Shown one piece after another: positions 32,548 through 44,374 of a stretch of 64,000 nt of DNA. The position numbers were made by a program, and so were the translations under genes. The stretch covers positions 52,722,001 through 52,786,000 of the forward strand of contig CM060883.1 in NCBI GenBank assembly GCA_030762935.1, given 5' to 3'. Position 1 is the first letter of the stretch. The number at the start of each line of letters is the position of its first letter. Origin of the DNA: Hymenopus coronatus (taxonomy: Eukaryota; Arthropoda; Insecta; Mantodea; Hymenopodidae). Under the pieces are notes generated by a model. The model was given only the letters and a program-made list of their open reading frames with translations, made no database searches and was not told where the DNA came from.

Positions 32548-32690
32548 GTGTTGCAGCAGAACTAACTGAAGCATTGGAAAACTCTGTCAAAGGTCAAGCT
32601 GTTGATTTAAAGTCTACCCTAAATAACTGTACAAATATTTTTCCTGATTTATTTTCACATGCAAACCAAAATGAAGATATTGAATCTGAG
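32548..32690 (+). CDS. ARMC9: ARMC9 exon after the HNLIG junction
   Basis: A 143-bp exon, phase 1 at its start and phase 0 at its end. The opening GT completes the Gly codon begun at 15377; the reading continues VAAELTEALENSVKGQ and ends QNEDIESE before the donor GTAACT at 32691. The VxAELxxxLE block follows HNLIG in ARMC9. The acceptor is ATTACAG at 32541-32547. The armadillo repeats that should follow are not found in the remaining 31 kb. Confidence 0.85.
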
Positions 32691-33079
32691 GTAACTATTA
32701 TTGCTCTTAGGCTTTGAATTTTATATAAATTACAAAATTGCTTAACAAAGCATAAGCAAAAATTATCTCATTTCAGATATGTAAAACATAATATGTGTGA
32801 TTAAAAAACATTCACATAGAGTTAAGTTTTATATCTTGCATGGAGTTCTTTAACCTTAATTATTGTCTGTGTATCACACTAATATAAGCAAGCATCCAGG
32901 TTTTAATTTCTACTTTTGGATTGTCAACATCATAATTAATCCCTTTTTGTTATATGTGATTAACTAGCTTAACTATCTCTAATCTACATGGGGATCAGAT
33001 TAGAAGGCTGTCCTTGAAATATTGTGATTGCTTTTTTTATAACCAGGCCATTATAATATATAAGTTGCCCCCAAAAAAT
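32691..33079 (+). other. Start of an ARMC9 intron longer than 31 kb
   Basis: AT-rich, with no recognisable element before the SINE at about 33080. Everything downstream to 64000 appears to lie in this intron. Confidence 0.65.
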
Positions 33080-33308
33080 CCCTCAACATTTGTAGAGAAG
33101 ATTAGTAGTTGCATACACTTATGGCACCGCAGGCGGTGACACTGATGATACAAGAATAATGATGGAACACCGGTGGAATGGGAAACCGGAGAAAACTCGC
33201 CCCAGCGCCGCTTTGTCCACCACAAATCTCACATGCGGTCGCTTGGGATCGAACTCAGGCCGTTTAGGTGAGAGGCGAGTGGTCTAACCACTCGGCCACG
33301 GCGCGGCC
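33080..33308 (-). mobile_element. tRNA-derived SINE (family 1), copy 1
   Basis: On the minus strand the head at 33308 reads GGCCGCGCCGTGGCCGAGTGG (A-box of Leu/Ser-tRNA type), then CACTCGCCTCTCACC and GAGTTCGATCCC (B-box). The body GTGAGATTTGTGGTGGACAAAG is shared with 51748-52010. The tRNA-like fold is not preserved, so this is a SINE and not a tRNA gene. Confidence 0.85.
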
Positions 33309-33389
33309 TATACCTTGCTGCCCTGTACCGCAGCACACATGTGAATAGCTTGCTTTCCATTGTTCATAACTTATTTTTACCATGTGCCA

Positions 33390-33854
33390 TCAGCTTCCTT
33401 TCCGTAGTTAACACATTTTCACACGTGTGTGACTTTGTGGCTGCTTTGAGTGTTTTGCACATGCAATAATGACCAACAATTCTGGAAATTTCTTAACATG
33501 TTATCGACAGCTATATAAGTGGAGCTCAGAGGCTTGCAGAGTTACTTTCGACAGTGAGTTAATAAAATATACTTTGATAAAACAGAGACAAAGCAATCTA
33601 GCAAGCGCCATAGTGACAATATAAAATTGTGCTACAGAATTGGAAAAAGACAATTATTTAAACAGAATTGGAAGTAACAAACAGATTTTGTTACACTGGT
33701 GTCAGGATCGGGAATTAATGTGAAAATGGAGGAGATGAAACGTTTACTGGATGAAATCCAGGATATGAAATCTGGAATGAAGAAAATATGGAATCCATAA
33801 TGGAAAAAATGGATTCTAGCATAGAAGAAATGAAATCAAGAACGAGAAGATGGA
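33390..33854 (+). mobile_element. Ty3/gypsy remnant M, LTR and 5' gag
   Basis: An LTR with a TATA-like CTATATAAG near 33511 and CAGTGAGTTAATAAA near 33553 ends TTTTGTTACA at 33695. A PBS-like TGGTGTCAGGATCGGGA sits at 33697-33713. Then follows the gag start with a Met/Glu/Lys-rich coiled region (ATGGAGGAGATGAAACG at 33726). A SINE interrupts it at 33855. Confidence 0.75.
33697..33713 (+). other. Gypsy M primer-binding site
   Basis: TGGTGTCAGGATCGGGA, one base after the LTR end. It begins TGG as expected for pairing with the CCA end of a tRNA, and the TGTCAGGAT core fits a tRNA-Leu type. Confidence 0.65.
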
Positions 33855-34136
33855 AATGAAATGGCCTGTTATTTATGGACGCTCTTTAACTGCGTTGGTT
33901 TTCAGCGTCCCATTCTATATTGGGCGTGAAAGATCGCTTAATTTTGCTCAGAGGCCTCTCTTATCAGGCTTGAGGTTCTTTTACGTGCCGTAAATCTACG
34001 ACACGGGACCCACAGCTTTACTCCCTTCCGAAGGAAGCCATGCTAAGGATTTTTACGCCCGAAAAAATCTATCGTCCTCCGCCGGGTTTGAACCCGCGAC
34101 CTTGGGTATATGAAGTTAGCACCACGGAGGGCGACT
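33855..34136 (-). mobile_element. tRNA-derived SINE (family 2), copy 3, best preserved
   Basis: 282 bp, inserted in gypsy M. A perfect 11-bp duplication GAGAAGATGGA lies at 33844-33854 and 34137-34147. The head at 34136 reads AGTCGCCCTCCGTGGTGC, with the B-box GGGTTCAAACCC. The body has TCCTTAGCATGGCTTCCTTC and ends GACGCTGAAAACC...GCGTCCATAAATAACAGG. Confidence 0.9.
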
Positions 34137-34147
34137 GAGAAGATGGA

Positions 34148-34761
34148 GGAGAATATGGAATCTGGAATGGAGAACCTGAAGGGATAAATATTAAACAAAG
34201 TTGATGAACAAATAGACATCATGAAGGACATGAAAGATTCTGTTGCAAAAATAGAAGTATTTGGGGGCAGGTGGAAGAGCCAACTAACACTTTATGCCCT
34301 CTAGAGTGTTAGGGAATGGCTTAATGCCCTAAAAAGACATCAGGGAATGACTTAATGCTCTGGAGGGAAGATCTGACGGCAGTGTCAAGGAACTCAACAC
34401 CATGATGGATAGGATGCTCAATGAAAGGTTTATGGAATTGAAGATCGAGAAGGCAGGATTGGATAAAACATACACACACGTTAAGCCACCCAAGCACAAC
34501 ACAAGTTCAACCTTTGAAGTCTTCTGCCGACAATTCGCTGCAATGCCAACCACAACCAATGATCTGCAGGGAAAAAAAGCCACACAGTTGATAGCCAGCA
34601 TCCAGGGACAGGCTGCAGAAGTGCTGAATGTGATTCCAACATCAGCATTGACCGGAGGTATCTATGAGGGCCTCAAGAACTGGTTCAGGAATCATAGCTT
34701 GGCCACAGCTTACTGCAGTCAACACAAAGTAAGGCTTTATAGCCAGGGGAGACGATACAGG
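34148..34761 (+). mobile_element. Gypsy M gag, continued (interrupted by B2)
   Basis: The frame at 34402-34785 includes the gypsy gag core (FEVFCRQFAAMP, ATQLIASIQGQAAEVL, LKNWFRNHSLATAYCSQ). Its last codons are run-on into element B2. The gag resumes at 47745. Upstream stops and frameshifts make it non-functional. Confidence 0.82.
34748..34761 (+). repeat. Left target-site duplication of B2
   Basis: GGAGACGATACAGG, repeated at 47731-47744. Confidence 0.92.
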
Positions 34762-34792
34762 GGAGAGAGAGAAGTAAAGTTTTAGGGCGCCC

Positions 34793-34817
34793 AACCTATA
34801 CAGTTATTAGCGCCCTA
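34793..34817 (-). other. 3'-terminal hairpin of B2
   Basis: Stem TAGGGCGC/GCGCCCTA, as in H. The loop is shorter and retains the TAATAAC pattern on the element strand. Confidence 0.75.
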
Positions 34818-35179
34818 TAAAACAAAATAAAACAAAGTTAATCTTCTAGCTAAAATAACACGGTAAGAATAAAAGTAAAACCGGCTAATATATCCGCCAA
34901 AGTTAAAACGTTAAAATAAGGACGAAATTAATCATAAAATTGATCTTCCAGCTAAAATATCCTGGTAAAATGAATATTTCCATTTACTAATTAGCTCCCC
35001 AACAATAAAACTTTAAAACCAGTCCGGCAGGTTAAAATTATGGATTAAGTAATGATAAAATTATACTCCGAACTAAAATATTAGTAAAATGAATATAACC
35101 TACTAATACATCCCTCCAAAGTTAAAACTTTAAAAACAGTCCGGTAGGTTAAAAAAAAAAAAAAAAAGAATAAAAGACC

Positions 35180-37713
35180 ATATTGCTAAAACTGTATAAC
35201 GGGAATAAAACTATACATGGCCAAACGGAGCGTACTGTCGTATAAAAGATAAAACCCGTTCTACAGCATGCACGCTGTCCGCTAGGATGGCATGCATGTC
35301 GTGGGGCATACTTAACGACATACGTAGAGGAGCGAAGTAGTGGCACTCGATTAAAAAGTGTTTCACTGTCAAGATCGCGCCGCACCGACAAACTGGAGCT
35401 GGCTATCCTCGCAGTAGATGACAGTGGCTAAAATGACAGTGTCCGATACTTAGGCGACATAAAATGACTTCTTCTCGGCGGGAGGAACGACAAGATGTTC
35501 TCCAGGCATCCAGGAGTGGCTTAATTACCCGCAACTTGTCTCTAATTTGGGACCATTCAGCCTCCCAACGAGCAATAATGGTCCCACGAAAACCGTCTTC
35601 AGATCATTCGCGGGAACGGAAGAACAAAAAAAATGGGAGATAAAATGACTCTCTTGGCAGCAGAATCAACTGCCTCATTCCCGACCACTCCAGTGTGACC
35701 AGGCAGCCACACGAACGTCACTTTGAGACCTGCTTCTGAAAGGGAGTGAAGACAGTCCTAGATTCTCTGTACCATAGGGTGAAAATTGTACAGCGCTCGA
35801 AGGCTTTGAAGGGCACTGAGGGAATCGGTACAGATGGTAGAGAGTGTTATCATATGTCGCCGCACATAAAAAAGAGCTTGAAGAATACTAAAAAGCTCAG
35901 CGGTAAAAATCGAACACTGTCGAGAAAGACGAAACCTTAAAACTTTGGTTTCCAACCACAAAGGCACATCCAACACCATGAGCGTTTTTCGACCCGTCAG
36001 TGTAAATAAAAATGTTGTTGGGAAGTTGGTCCTTCAGAGCTAGAAAGATGGCCCGAAGGACGAAACCAGGAGTATTTGACTTTGAAATACTGGAGCAACC
36101 TAGATGGAAAGGGTTTTCCGGATGAAGCCAAGGAGGGAAAGTAGTTTCTCTTTTGGGCAGGACGGCAGGCATTGCCATGTCCATCTGCTCAAGCAGTCTG
36201 CGAAAACGCACCATTGGCGGCAAGAGGGCGATGGAGCGAGAAGCATACAAAGCATCCAAGGAATCGTCGAAGAAGGGTGCACGACTTGGGTGTTGAGGCA
36301 TGCTGGATAGACGGCATGCATAGCTGCACAGAAGATACGGTGATAACATAGCGGTGGTTCTGCAGCTTCCGCACAAACACTATTAACTGGGCTGGTGCGG
36401 AAAGCGCCAGTCGCTAGCCGTATGCCTTGATGATGAAAAGTGTTTAAGCGACGAACGATAGAGGGTCGCGCAGAAGAATAAATGATGCACCCATAATCCA
36501 ATTTGGAACGGACCAATGTTCGATACAGATTTAGAAGTACGGTCCTATCAGCTCCCCAGGATATGCCACTTAAAAGACGTAAAATATCGAGAGAATGAAT
36601 GCACCTTGCCTTCAAATAAGTTGTATGGGCGGACCAACATAACTTTCGATCGAATATTAAGCCCAAGAATTTCGCCTCATTTGCAAACGGTAGTATCTCA
36701 GTGCCGAGCCGGAGAGTAGGAGAAGGAAATTCCTTCCGGTGCCAGAAATTCACACAAACCGTCTTCTCAGTGGAGAACTTAAAGCCATTGGCCAGACTCC
36801 AGGAGGTAGTGGAGTCTAATCAACGTTGAAGACGACGCTCAAGGAGACAGGTACGCCGAGCTGTGAGATACACAACAAAATCGTCGACAAAGAGCGACGA
36901 TGAAATCCTTGGTGGAAGGCAGTCAACAAGAGGGTTGATTGCTATAAGGAACAGTGTAACACTAAGTACCGAACCCTGAGGTACTCCGTTCTCCTGAATA
37001 AAATAATCAGATAAAAGCGAACCCACGCGCACACGAAACGCCCGGTCTTTCATGAACTCCCGAATGAATATGGGGAGGCGACCACGGAAACCCCACTGCT
37101 AAACTGTATGAAGAATGCCAGTCCGCCAACATGTGTCGTAAGATTTCTCCAAATCGAAAAACACTGCCACGGTCTGGCTCTTTCTCAGGAACCCGTTCAT
37201 AACATGAGTCGAAAGAGATACCAGATGATCGATAGTGGAGCGGTGCCGACGAAAACCACACAACATTCGAGAGGACGCCCCGAGATTCGAGACACCGCGT
37301 AAACCGCCCATTTATCATGCGTTCCATAACCTTGCAAACGCAACTAGTTAAGGAAATTGGGCAATAACTGGAAGGTAGTTGGCGATCCTTTCCAGGTTTC
37401 AATATGGGAACTACGGTGGCCTCACGCCAAACAGTAAGAAACACACCGTCATGCCAGATGCGATTATAGAGCTGGAAGAGAAATAGCTTACCATCCGGAG
37501 ACAAATGCTGAAGTAGCGACACATGTATGGCGTCCGGCCCAGGAGCTGAATGCCTAGAAATAGATTGTGCATGTTCTACCTCGCGCAAGCTAAAAGGGCG
37601 GTTGTAGTGCTCATGATTGTCGGACCGGAATGATCACTCCTGGGGTTCCAACGCAACCTTGAGGGGAACAAATGCTGGATTATAATTCGCGGAACTGGAA
37701 ACAGCCTCAAAAG
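35180..37713 (-). pseudogene. B2 pol, RT and RNase H part, broken
   Basis: Frames at 37007-37588 (HSAPGPDAIHVSLLQH, REATVVPILKPGKD), 36820-37053 (GVPQGSVLSVTL, SSLFVDDFVVYL), 36100-36753 (FLGLIFDRKLCW) and 35758-36376 (IFIYTDGSKNAHGVGCAF, DSLSALQSLRALY) cover the RT core and RNase H in order on the minus strand, with frameshifts between them. The FVDD catalytic pair and the YTDGS residue are present. The rest of the gene is at 44406-45560. Confidence 0.88.
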
Positions 37714-37724
37714 TCCTGCCTAAC
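37714..37724 (+). repeat. Left target-site duplication of A3
   Basis: TCCTGCCTAAC, repeated at 44395-44405. The last C merges with the C-run of A3. Confidence 0.9.
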
Positions 37725-38797
37725 CCCCCAGGGGCCTACTACGGTATGTACGGGTTAGGCGCACCCGAGGTCCCGAGCCACTTTGACTACCTCTGTGGGC
37801 AACCTCAGAGTGGTGAGGGAGTCAGTAGGTCAAAATGCCCACCCACGTGTAGGCCGTGCGTGGAGACCCGTGTCGGTGAAAACGAATATCCTGGTTGGTT
37901 GAGGGTTACGTACCTGAGCCTGGGCTACTGTCTTTCAGTAACTGGGGAGGGTGCGCAACTTAATACACCACTTTGGTTTCTGCTTTGCCTAAACGGGAGG
38001 CTAGGGACTAACCCACTCCTAGTCAATCGGCCAGGACTAGGTATTACACCGAACTCCAGGGTGAGTGGGACGGCGAGCCTGCTATATCCCCTGTGTAACC
38101 CTGTAACCCCAGCGGGGTGACCCCTTGTGGGTGGGGAGCACTGGGGGATGAATTTATACAATTTTTATGGCACCAAAACTTAAACCCCTGATTTCGAATA
38201 AAGACGTTGGAAAGGAAGTAGTCGAGTCATGTGGTCCTCGCTACCTGGTTATTCATAGGACAGAGGAAGGTAAGAAGTTCCTTACTGTGAGCCCTTTTAC
38301 TATCCAAAAGGGTCTCGAAGCCATAGCTGGTCCGGTTAAATCCTGCGTTCGAGCTCGCAATGGTACACTTCTTGTCGAAGCCAACTCCGCCTCGCAAGCT
38401 GCAAGGATACTAAAAGCTACCATGTTAGCCAGCTATCCAGTAAAGGTCGAGGTGCACAAGTCGCTGAACTCCTCACGCGGTGTAGTAACAACCCGCGCGT
38501 TGGACGGTTTGTCCATTGAGGAGATCCAAGAAAATCTTGCGACTAAAGGGTGTCTCATATGTTTATCGGGTACAACGTAAGATCAGCGGTGAATTCCTGC
38601 CTACTCGTACCCTGTTTCTTACTTTTTATCGGGTTGACCTCCCTCAAAAGATTAGGGCAGGGTATGAAGCCATCGAAATTAGGCCTTATATACCCAATCC
38701 GCTGAGATGCTTTAAATGCCAACGTTTTGGTCACACTAGTGATTTGTGTACCGGCAAGTCCACCTGCGTCCACTGCGGTGACATCTCCCACGATGGG

Positions 38798-39479
38798 ATT
38801 ACCCATTCAACAGCAGAAGATTTAGAGTGGCTGTACGGAGAGCCGTTTTTTCGACTTGGCATGCGGAGTGGTCGGCTCTCCGTGGTAATAAGCTGCGAGA
38901 GGTGAAGGACCTCCCTATCAACTGGGTAACCTCCTCTCGTTTATTCCGCCGGGAGGAGGTAGTACTAGCTCGGCTAAGAATTGGCCACTGTATTTTTACG
39001 CACAGTTACCTTTTTAAACGTGAACCTGCTCCTGTCTGTGCGCTCTGTGGGGAGGCACAGACAGTTCGTCATGTGTTGCTGGAGTGTGGTCACCTGGCAC
39101 ACATTCGGTCATCTATGGGCATGCCGGCCTCTCTTGCTGAGGTCCTGGCAGATGACCCAAGAGCAGTGGACAGGGTTTTTAAATTTTTAGCAAAACTTTC
39201 TTTAACCTTGACGTTTTAGTGTGATAGCAGTTTTTTTTTAAACTCTTTTAATTTTAATGTGTTGATTTTAGATGGTGTTTTATATCCAGCTCTGTTTAGA
39301 GGGCTGGGCCGTTCTGTTACTTCCGTTTCAACTGTGTTAGCTCTTTCACTTGTGTTTTTTTTTTTTTTCCTTTTTTTGGTATTTTTCTTATTGCCTATTG
39401 CCAAGTTTTAATCGTAAGGGCGCTTATGACCTCGGCAGTTGAGCGCCCTTAAACACCATTATCATCATTATCATCATCA
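38798..39479 (+). mobile_element. 5'-truncated family A copy A6 inside A3 gag
   Basis: 682 bp. It starts within the RNase H/C-terminal part of pol (ATTACCCATTCAACAGCAG), keeps the pol end, 3' UTR, 3' hairpin (39416-39450) and tail, and is flanked by TCCCACGATGGG at 38786-38797 and 39480-39491. This is a classic incomplete reverse transcription product. The frame at 38827-39219 is the last 131 codons of pol. Confidence 0.93.
39416..39450 (+). other. 3'-terminal hairpin of A6
   Basis: Perfect 9-bp stem AAGGGCGCT/AGCGCCCTT, with the loop identical to A1. It is followed by CACCATTATCATCATTATC and ATC repeats. Confidence 0.85.
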
Positions 39480-40335
39480 TCCCACGATGGGGCTTGTTCT
39501 TCAGCTCAATCGTGTGGGAACTGTAACGGGGAACACCCATCTAGTTCCCGAGACTGCCCCCGTTTTGCAGAGGAACGAGCGATCCAGGAGATACGGGTGA
39601 AAGAGAAGGTGTCCTTCTTGGAAGCCCGGAAGCTCCTGCGACTCCGCCAACCCTCTGCCCCGATGTCCGGTACCTATAGCTCAGTTGCAGCTAAACCGGT
39701 ACCGCGTCGGGAAATCGCAACACAGACCGGCGATATGAACGGGGCTACTTTTGCGGAAAAGGTTATTTTAGCCCAAGCGCTGCCAAAGCCTTCGACACCT
39801 ACACCCAAGTCGGAATTAACATCTGCCAAATCCGCCAGCTTACAGAATAGTCCTGCACACTTGTCACCGAAAGCCTCGACCTCGGGAACTAAAGCTGGTA
39901 AATTCACGACGTCTTCTGCCCCGGAAAAACAGTTTAAGACCAAGTATGTACGACAAGACTTCTTGAAAGAGAATATGCAATCTTCTACCAAGTCATCTAA
40001 GGGTAAGAAAAATACACGCAACTCCCCACGTGTATCCTCCTCTGATGGGGGGGGGGAGGAGGGCGTGGATCGGCGACGGCCGTTTTCGCCGATCAGCACA
40101 TCCAATCGGTTCGAACTTCTCGGACCGAAATTTGGTCTTGAAAAAGGGACCTCCCTTGTGGAGATGGACCAGGAGGATTCTGCCGCCACTGCCAGAAGGA
40201 CAGTGCGGAAACGGCAGGATCGTGCTCCTGAAAATAGTACTAGCCCAACGCCTAAGAAGAAAAAATTGAACCGACCAGCTAATCCCAATCTGCAGAAGCG
40301 TCTTTCGCTCTGAAACTTGTCCCATAATATACTCA

Positions 40336-43300
40336 ATGGCTATCCTCCATTGGAACATACGCGGAATTCGACCACATCGACCAGAGCTTGACTTGTTGCT
40401 GCGCCAGCATGAACCCTTGGCTGTATGCTTACAGGAGACGAAGCTCCGTCCACAGGACACCGCTACCATCAGGCAGTACTCCTCCGTATGATGTGGTTTA
40501 TCCCCGGAGGACGGTGTCCGGGCACATGGGGCCACTATGAGGCTTATTCGAGATGATATTTTTGCCAACTCCGTACCCATACAATCTGCAATCCAGTCCG
40601 TTGCTGTCAGCATTAAACTACCCTCCGCTTTATTCACCATTTGCAGTATCTATTTGCCTCCATCTGCGGACCTCTCGCACAGCGACTTAGAACACCTCAT
40701 TTCGCAGTTGCCACCACCCTTTTTATTGGTAGGCGACGTGAATGCCCATCACCCTCTTTGGGGCTCTCCTCGGGCTTGTGCGAGAGGTACGATACTTAAA
40801 GACTTCTTGGATAGTCAGAATCTTGCTCTCTTGAACACCGGAGAGCCCGCCTTTCTTTCTGACGCCTTTCATAGTTTTTCGCACATTGACATTGCAATTT
40901 GTTCCCCTCAGCTAGCAGTCACGTTATGCTGGAATATCATCTCAGATTTGCATTCTAATGACCATTTTCCTTGTCGTATTAGTGTTTTGACACCCGTTGT
41001 ATGTTCCACGCCAACTGGGAACTGTACTCCCACTTGGCTGAATTTAGCTACGAAGAGCACGACTCTGTGAACCACTTGGTCGAACATCTCACAGGGACCA
41101 TTCTTTCTGCTGCTGAGCAATCCATTCCGCGTTCGACTGGCTACAGCCGTCGATTTCCGATACCTTGGTGGACCGATGCCTGTCGGGATGCTATTCGCGC
41201 TCGCAGACGAGCTCTACGGGTTTTCCAGCGTTCTCCTACACTGGATAACCTGATACACTATAAACGGATGCGTGCACATTCTGGGCGAGTTATTAAGGAT
41301 AGCAAAAAGATGTCATGGAATAAATTCGTGGGTTCCTTTAATCGACATACACCTTCCTCTGTCGTATGGGATAAGTTAAGACGTGTGGCTGGGAAACCGA
41401 ACCATATACCGAAGTTATGAATATTCAGATTTCCTAGATATTGAATTTGACTCTTATATAATTCCTCAAAATGAATTAGATCCTTATAATATTCGACTAC
41501 TTGAAGTTGAAGATCTTAGTCTAATTAATTCTCATTCAATAAAATAAATTATATTATTTATAATAAAATATATTCTGAGAATAAACACCCATCGCCGGTC
41601 TCAAACCACCTACCGGAGCTGTTGTTGATACATTTGACGTGGCGAATACTTTAGGCAGTGCATTCGCTCAGGTGTCTAGCTCAGGCAATTATTCCCCTGA
41701 GTTTCTTACAGTTAAGACAGGTGGAATCTCAAGGATTTTCGTTTCTTTCTGGCAACCTTGAGGATTATAATCACCTTTTCACCCTGGCAGAGCTAGACAG
41801 TGCACTCTCCTCTTCACGACACTCAGCACCAGGACCAGATGGAATCCACGTCCAAATGTTGCAACATCTCTCTCCTGATGGCAAAGCTTTCCTACTCGAA
41901 GTCTATAATAGTGTCTGGGTTGATGGCATTTTTCCAGACAAGTGGCGGGAGGCCACCATCATACCCATTCTTAAACCTGGAAAGGACCGCCATCTTCCTT
42001 CCAGTTACCGTCCTATTTCCCTCACCAGTTGCGTGTGCAAGGTGATGGAACGCATGATCAATGGACGGTTGGTGTGGTGGCTGGAATCCCACAATCTTCT
42101 GACCAACATCCAGTGTGGCTTTAGACGACGACGTACAACAACTGACCACCTAGTCTCTTTGTCAACTCAAATTATGGACGGGTTTCTTAAGAACAGCCCC
42201 ATAGTTCGGATATTTTTTGACCTGGAGAAGGCCTACGACACGTGTTGGCGGGCGGGAATATTGCGTTCTCTCCACAACTGGAACATACGTGGACGCCTAC
42301 CGTTGGTCATTCAGGAGTTTATGCGGGACCGCGTTTTTCGAGTGAGGGTCGGCTCGGTTTTTTCTAACCATTTTATTCAAGAGAACGGAGTGCCGCAGGG
42401 CTCGGTACTCAGCGTGACGCTATTTGCTATTGCGATAAATTTCATATCACTATGTGTGCCTCCAGGTGTCTCTTCCTGTTTATTCGTGGACGACTTTGCC
42501 ATCTTCTGTACTTCTCAGCAAACACCGTTTTTGGAACGCCGTCTCCAGCGGTGTTTGGACAATCTCTATGCTTGGAGCTCGAAACACGGTTTTCGTTTCT
42601 CCGCTGAGAAGACAGTCTGCGTTAACTTCTGGCGCCGTAGGTGGCAAATGCCGCCGTCTCTTCGACTCGGGCCAGATTTACTTCCTTTCGCAGATGAGGC
42701 GAGATTTCTTGGTTTGATCTTCGATCGGAAACTTTGTTGGGCACCACATATAGCACAGCTTAAAGCACGATGTGACCGTTCTCTAAACCTTTTACGGATA
42801 CTAAGTGGCAAATCTTGGGGTGCGGATCGGACGGCATTGCTCCGTCTTTATAGTGCTGTGATTCGTTCGAAGTTGGACTAAGGCAGCATTGTGTATTCCT
42901 CAGCCCGACCTTCAGTGCTCAGAAGGTTAGACACAGTCCATAATCAGGGCATCCGTGTGGCCGTTGGAGTTTTTCCAACGAGCCCAGTTGTTAGCCTCTA
43001 CGCCGAATCGGGAGAACCTCCTCTGCGATGTCGGCGTGATGTCCTGCTTGCTAATTATGGCTGTGGGCTGAAGTGTATACCTGGGCATCCAACTTATCAC
43101 GCGTTTTTCTCCCCTGAGCTGCACGAGCGATACTGCCTCTGCTCTCTGAGCCCCAGGCCAGAAGGTTTTCGTTTCCGTGAGCTTCTACGCCAGCACCATG
43201 TTGACATTCCTCGGCTGTTATCCAAGGGAGAGAGTATACCCCCCTTGGTTACGCGCTACCTCCCATGTCGATCTCGGGATGACGCTGTACCGGAAATCTG

Positions 43301-44155
43301 TTACGCCTCTTGATAGCATTCGTCGTTGTTTTTTAGAATTTTTATCCAAATACAGTGGCTGTACTTGTATCTACACCGATGGTAGTAAGAGTCCCGACGG
43401 TGTTGGATGTGCCTTTGTCACTGGCACCGCAACTTCTACTTACGGTTTGGCTAGTAGCACATCTATATATTCTGCCGAGCTATATGCTATTTATCAAGCC
43501 CTTCTGTATATTCGACGTCGAAAATTAGGTGACTGTGATTCCCTTAGTGCCCTTCAGAGCATTCGTGAGCTGTACAATTACCATCCTTTGGTGCAGCGCA
43601 TCCAATACGTTCTCCACATTTTGGACGCTTCTGGTTTTAATGTGGAGTGCGCCTGGATTCCTGGAAACGTTGGCTTGCCAGGGAATGACACGGCGGATTT
43701 GGCAGCGAAATCGGCAGCCACAGCGTTCAGTGTTACGATTACCCATTCTACAGCAGAAGATTTTAGTGGCTGTACGGAGAGCCGTTTTTTCGACTTGGCA
43801 TGCGGAGTGGTCGACTCTCCGTGGTAATAAGCTGCGAGAGGTGAAGGACTTCCCTGTCAATTGGGTAACCTCTCGTTCATTCCGCCGGGAGGAGGTAGTA
43901 CTAGCTCGGCTAAGAATTGGCCACAGTATTTTTACTCACAGTTACCTTTTTAAACGTGAACCTGCTCGTGTCTGTGCGCTCTGTGGGGAGGCACAGACAA
44001 TTCGTCATGTGTTGCTGGAGTGTGGTCACCGGGCACACATTCGGTCATCTATGGGCATGCCGGCCTCTCTTGCTGAGGACCTGGCAGATGGCCCAAGAGC
44101 AGTGGACAGGATTTTTAAATTTTTAGCAAAAGTTTCTTTTACCTTGAAGTTTTAG
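40336..44155 (+). pseudogene. A3 pol ORF2, broken
   Basis: The ATG at 40336 is followed by a stop in the endonuclease near 40488 (CGATGT to TGATGT). Frames at 40537-41070, 41001-41420, 41658-42881, 42891-43313, 43177-43827 and 43529-44155 together cover endonuclease, RT (APGPDGIH, FFDLEKAYD, FVDDFAIF), RNase H (YTDGSKSPDGVGCAF) and the C-terminal zinc-like motif. Several small indels and a numt at 41408 separate them. The conserved RT residues altered in A2 are normal here. Confidence 0.92.
41408..41587 (+). other. Chimeric nuclear mitochondrial insert (numt): COX2 plus ND5 pieces
   Basis: About 180 bp of AT-rich sequence splits A3 pol between ACCATAT and CCCATCGCC. The first half (41408 to about 41510, plus strand) reads [15 protein letters not shown] and [16 protein letters not shown], a cytochrome oxidase subunit II segment. 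The second half (about 41506-41587), read on the minus strand with the invertebrate mitochondrial code, gives a FILSMYFIMNN...YFIEWELIS stretch typical of the N-terminal part of ND5. There is no target duplication, and two element bases are lost, which fits end-joining repair. Confidence 0.85.
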
Positions 44156-44339
44156 TGTGATAGCAGTTTTTTTTAACTATTTTGGTTTTAATGTGTTGGT
44201 TTTAGATGGAGTTTTATATCCAGCTCTGGTTAGAGGGCTGGACAGTTCTGTTCCTTCTGTTTCAACTCTTTTATCTCTTTTACTTGTGTTTACTTTTTTG
44301 CCATGGTATTTTCTTAGTCTATTGCCAAGTTTTAATCAT

Positions 44340-44374
44340 AAGGGCGCTAATGACCTCGGCAGTTGAGCGCCCTT
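44340..44374 (+). other. 3'-terminal hairpin of A3
   Basis: Perfect 9-bp stem AAGGGCGCT/AGCGCCCTT. The loop starts AATGACCTCGG. The ATC tail ends at 44394. Confidence 0.85.

Larger units (their letters stand above)
34762..37724 (-). mobile_element. I-type LINE B2, 3' part
   Basis: Minus strand: the 3' end with the hairpin (34793-34817) and a CT-rich tail (34762-34790), the 3' UTR, the RNase H and the RT core. It is interrupted by A3 at 37724/37725 and resumes at 44395. The whole element is bounded by a 14-bp duplication. Confidence 0.92.
38167..40313 (+). pseudogene. A3 gag ORF1, frameshifted and interrupted
   Basis: The start MAPKLKPLISNKDVGKEVV at 38167 includes a three-residue insertion relative to A4. 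A frameshift near 38545 (GCGACTAAAGGG) ends the first frame, and the second runs to the middle zinc knuckle, where a truncated A copy is inserted (38798-39479). The C-terminal part resumes at 39481 and ends at 40313 with the usual ...NPNLQKRLS terminus. Confidence 0.9.
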
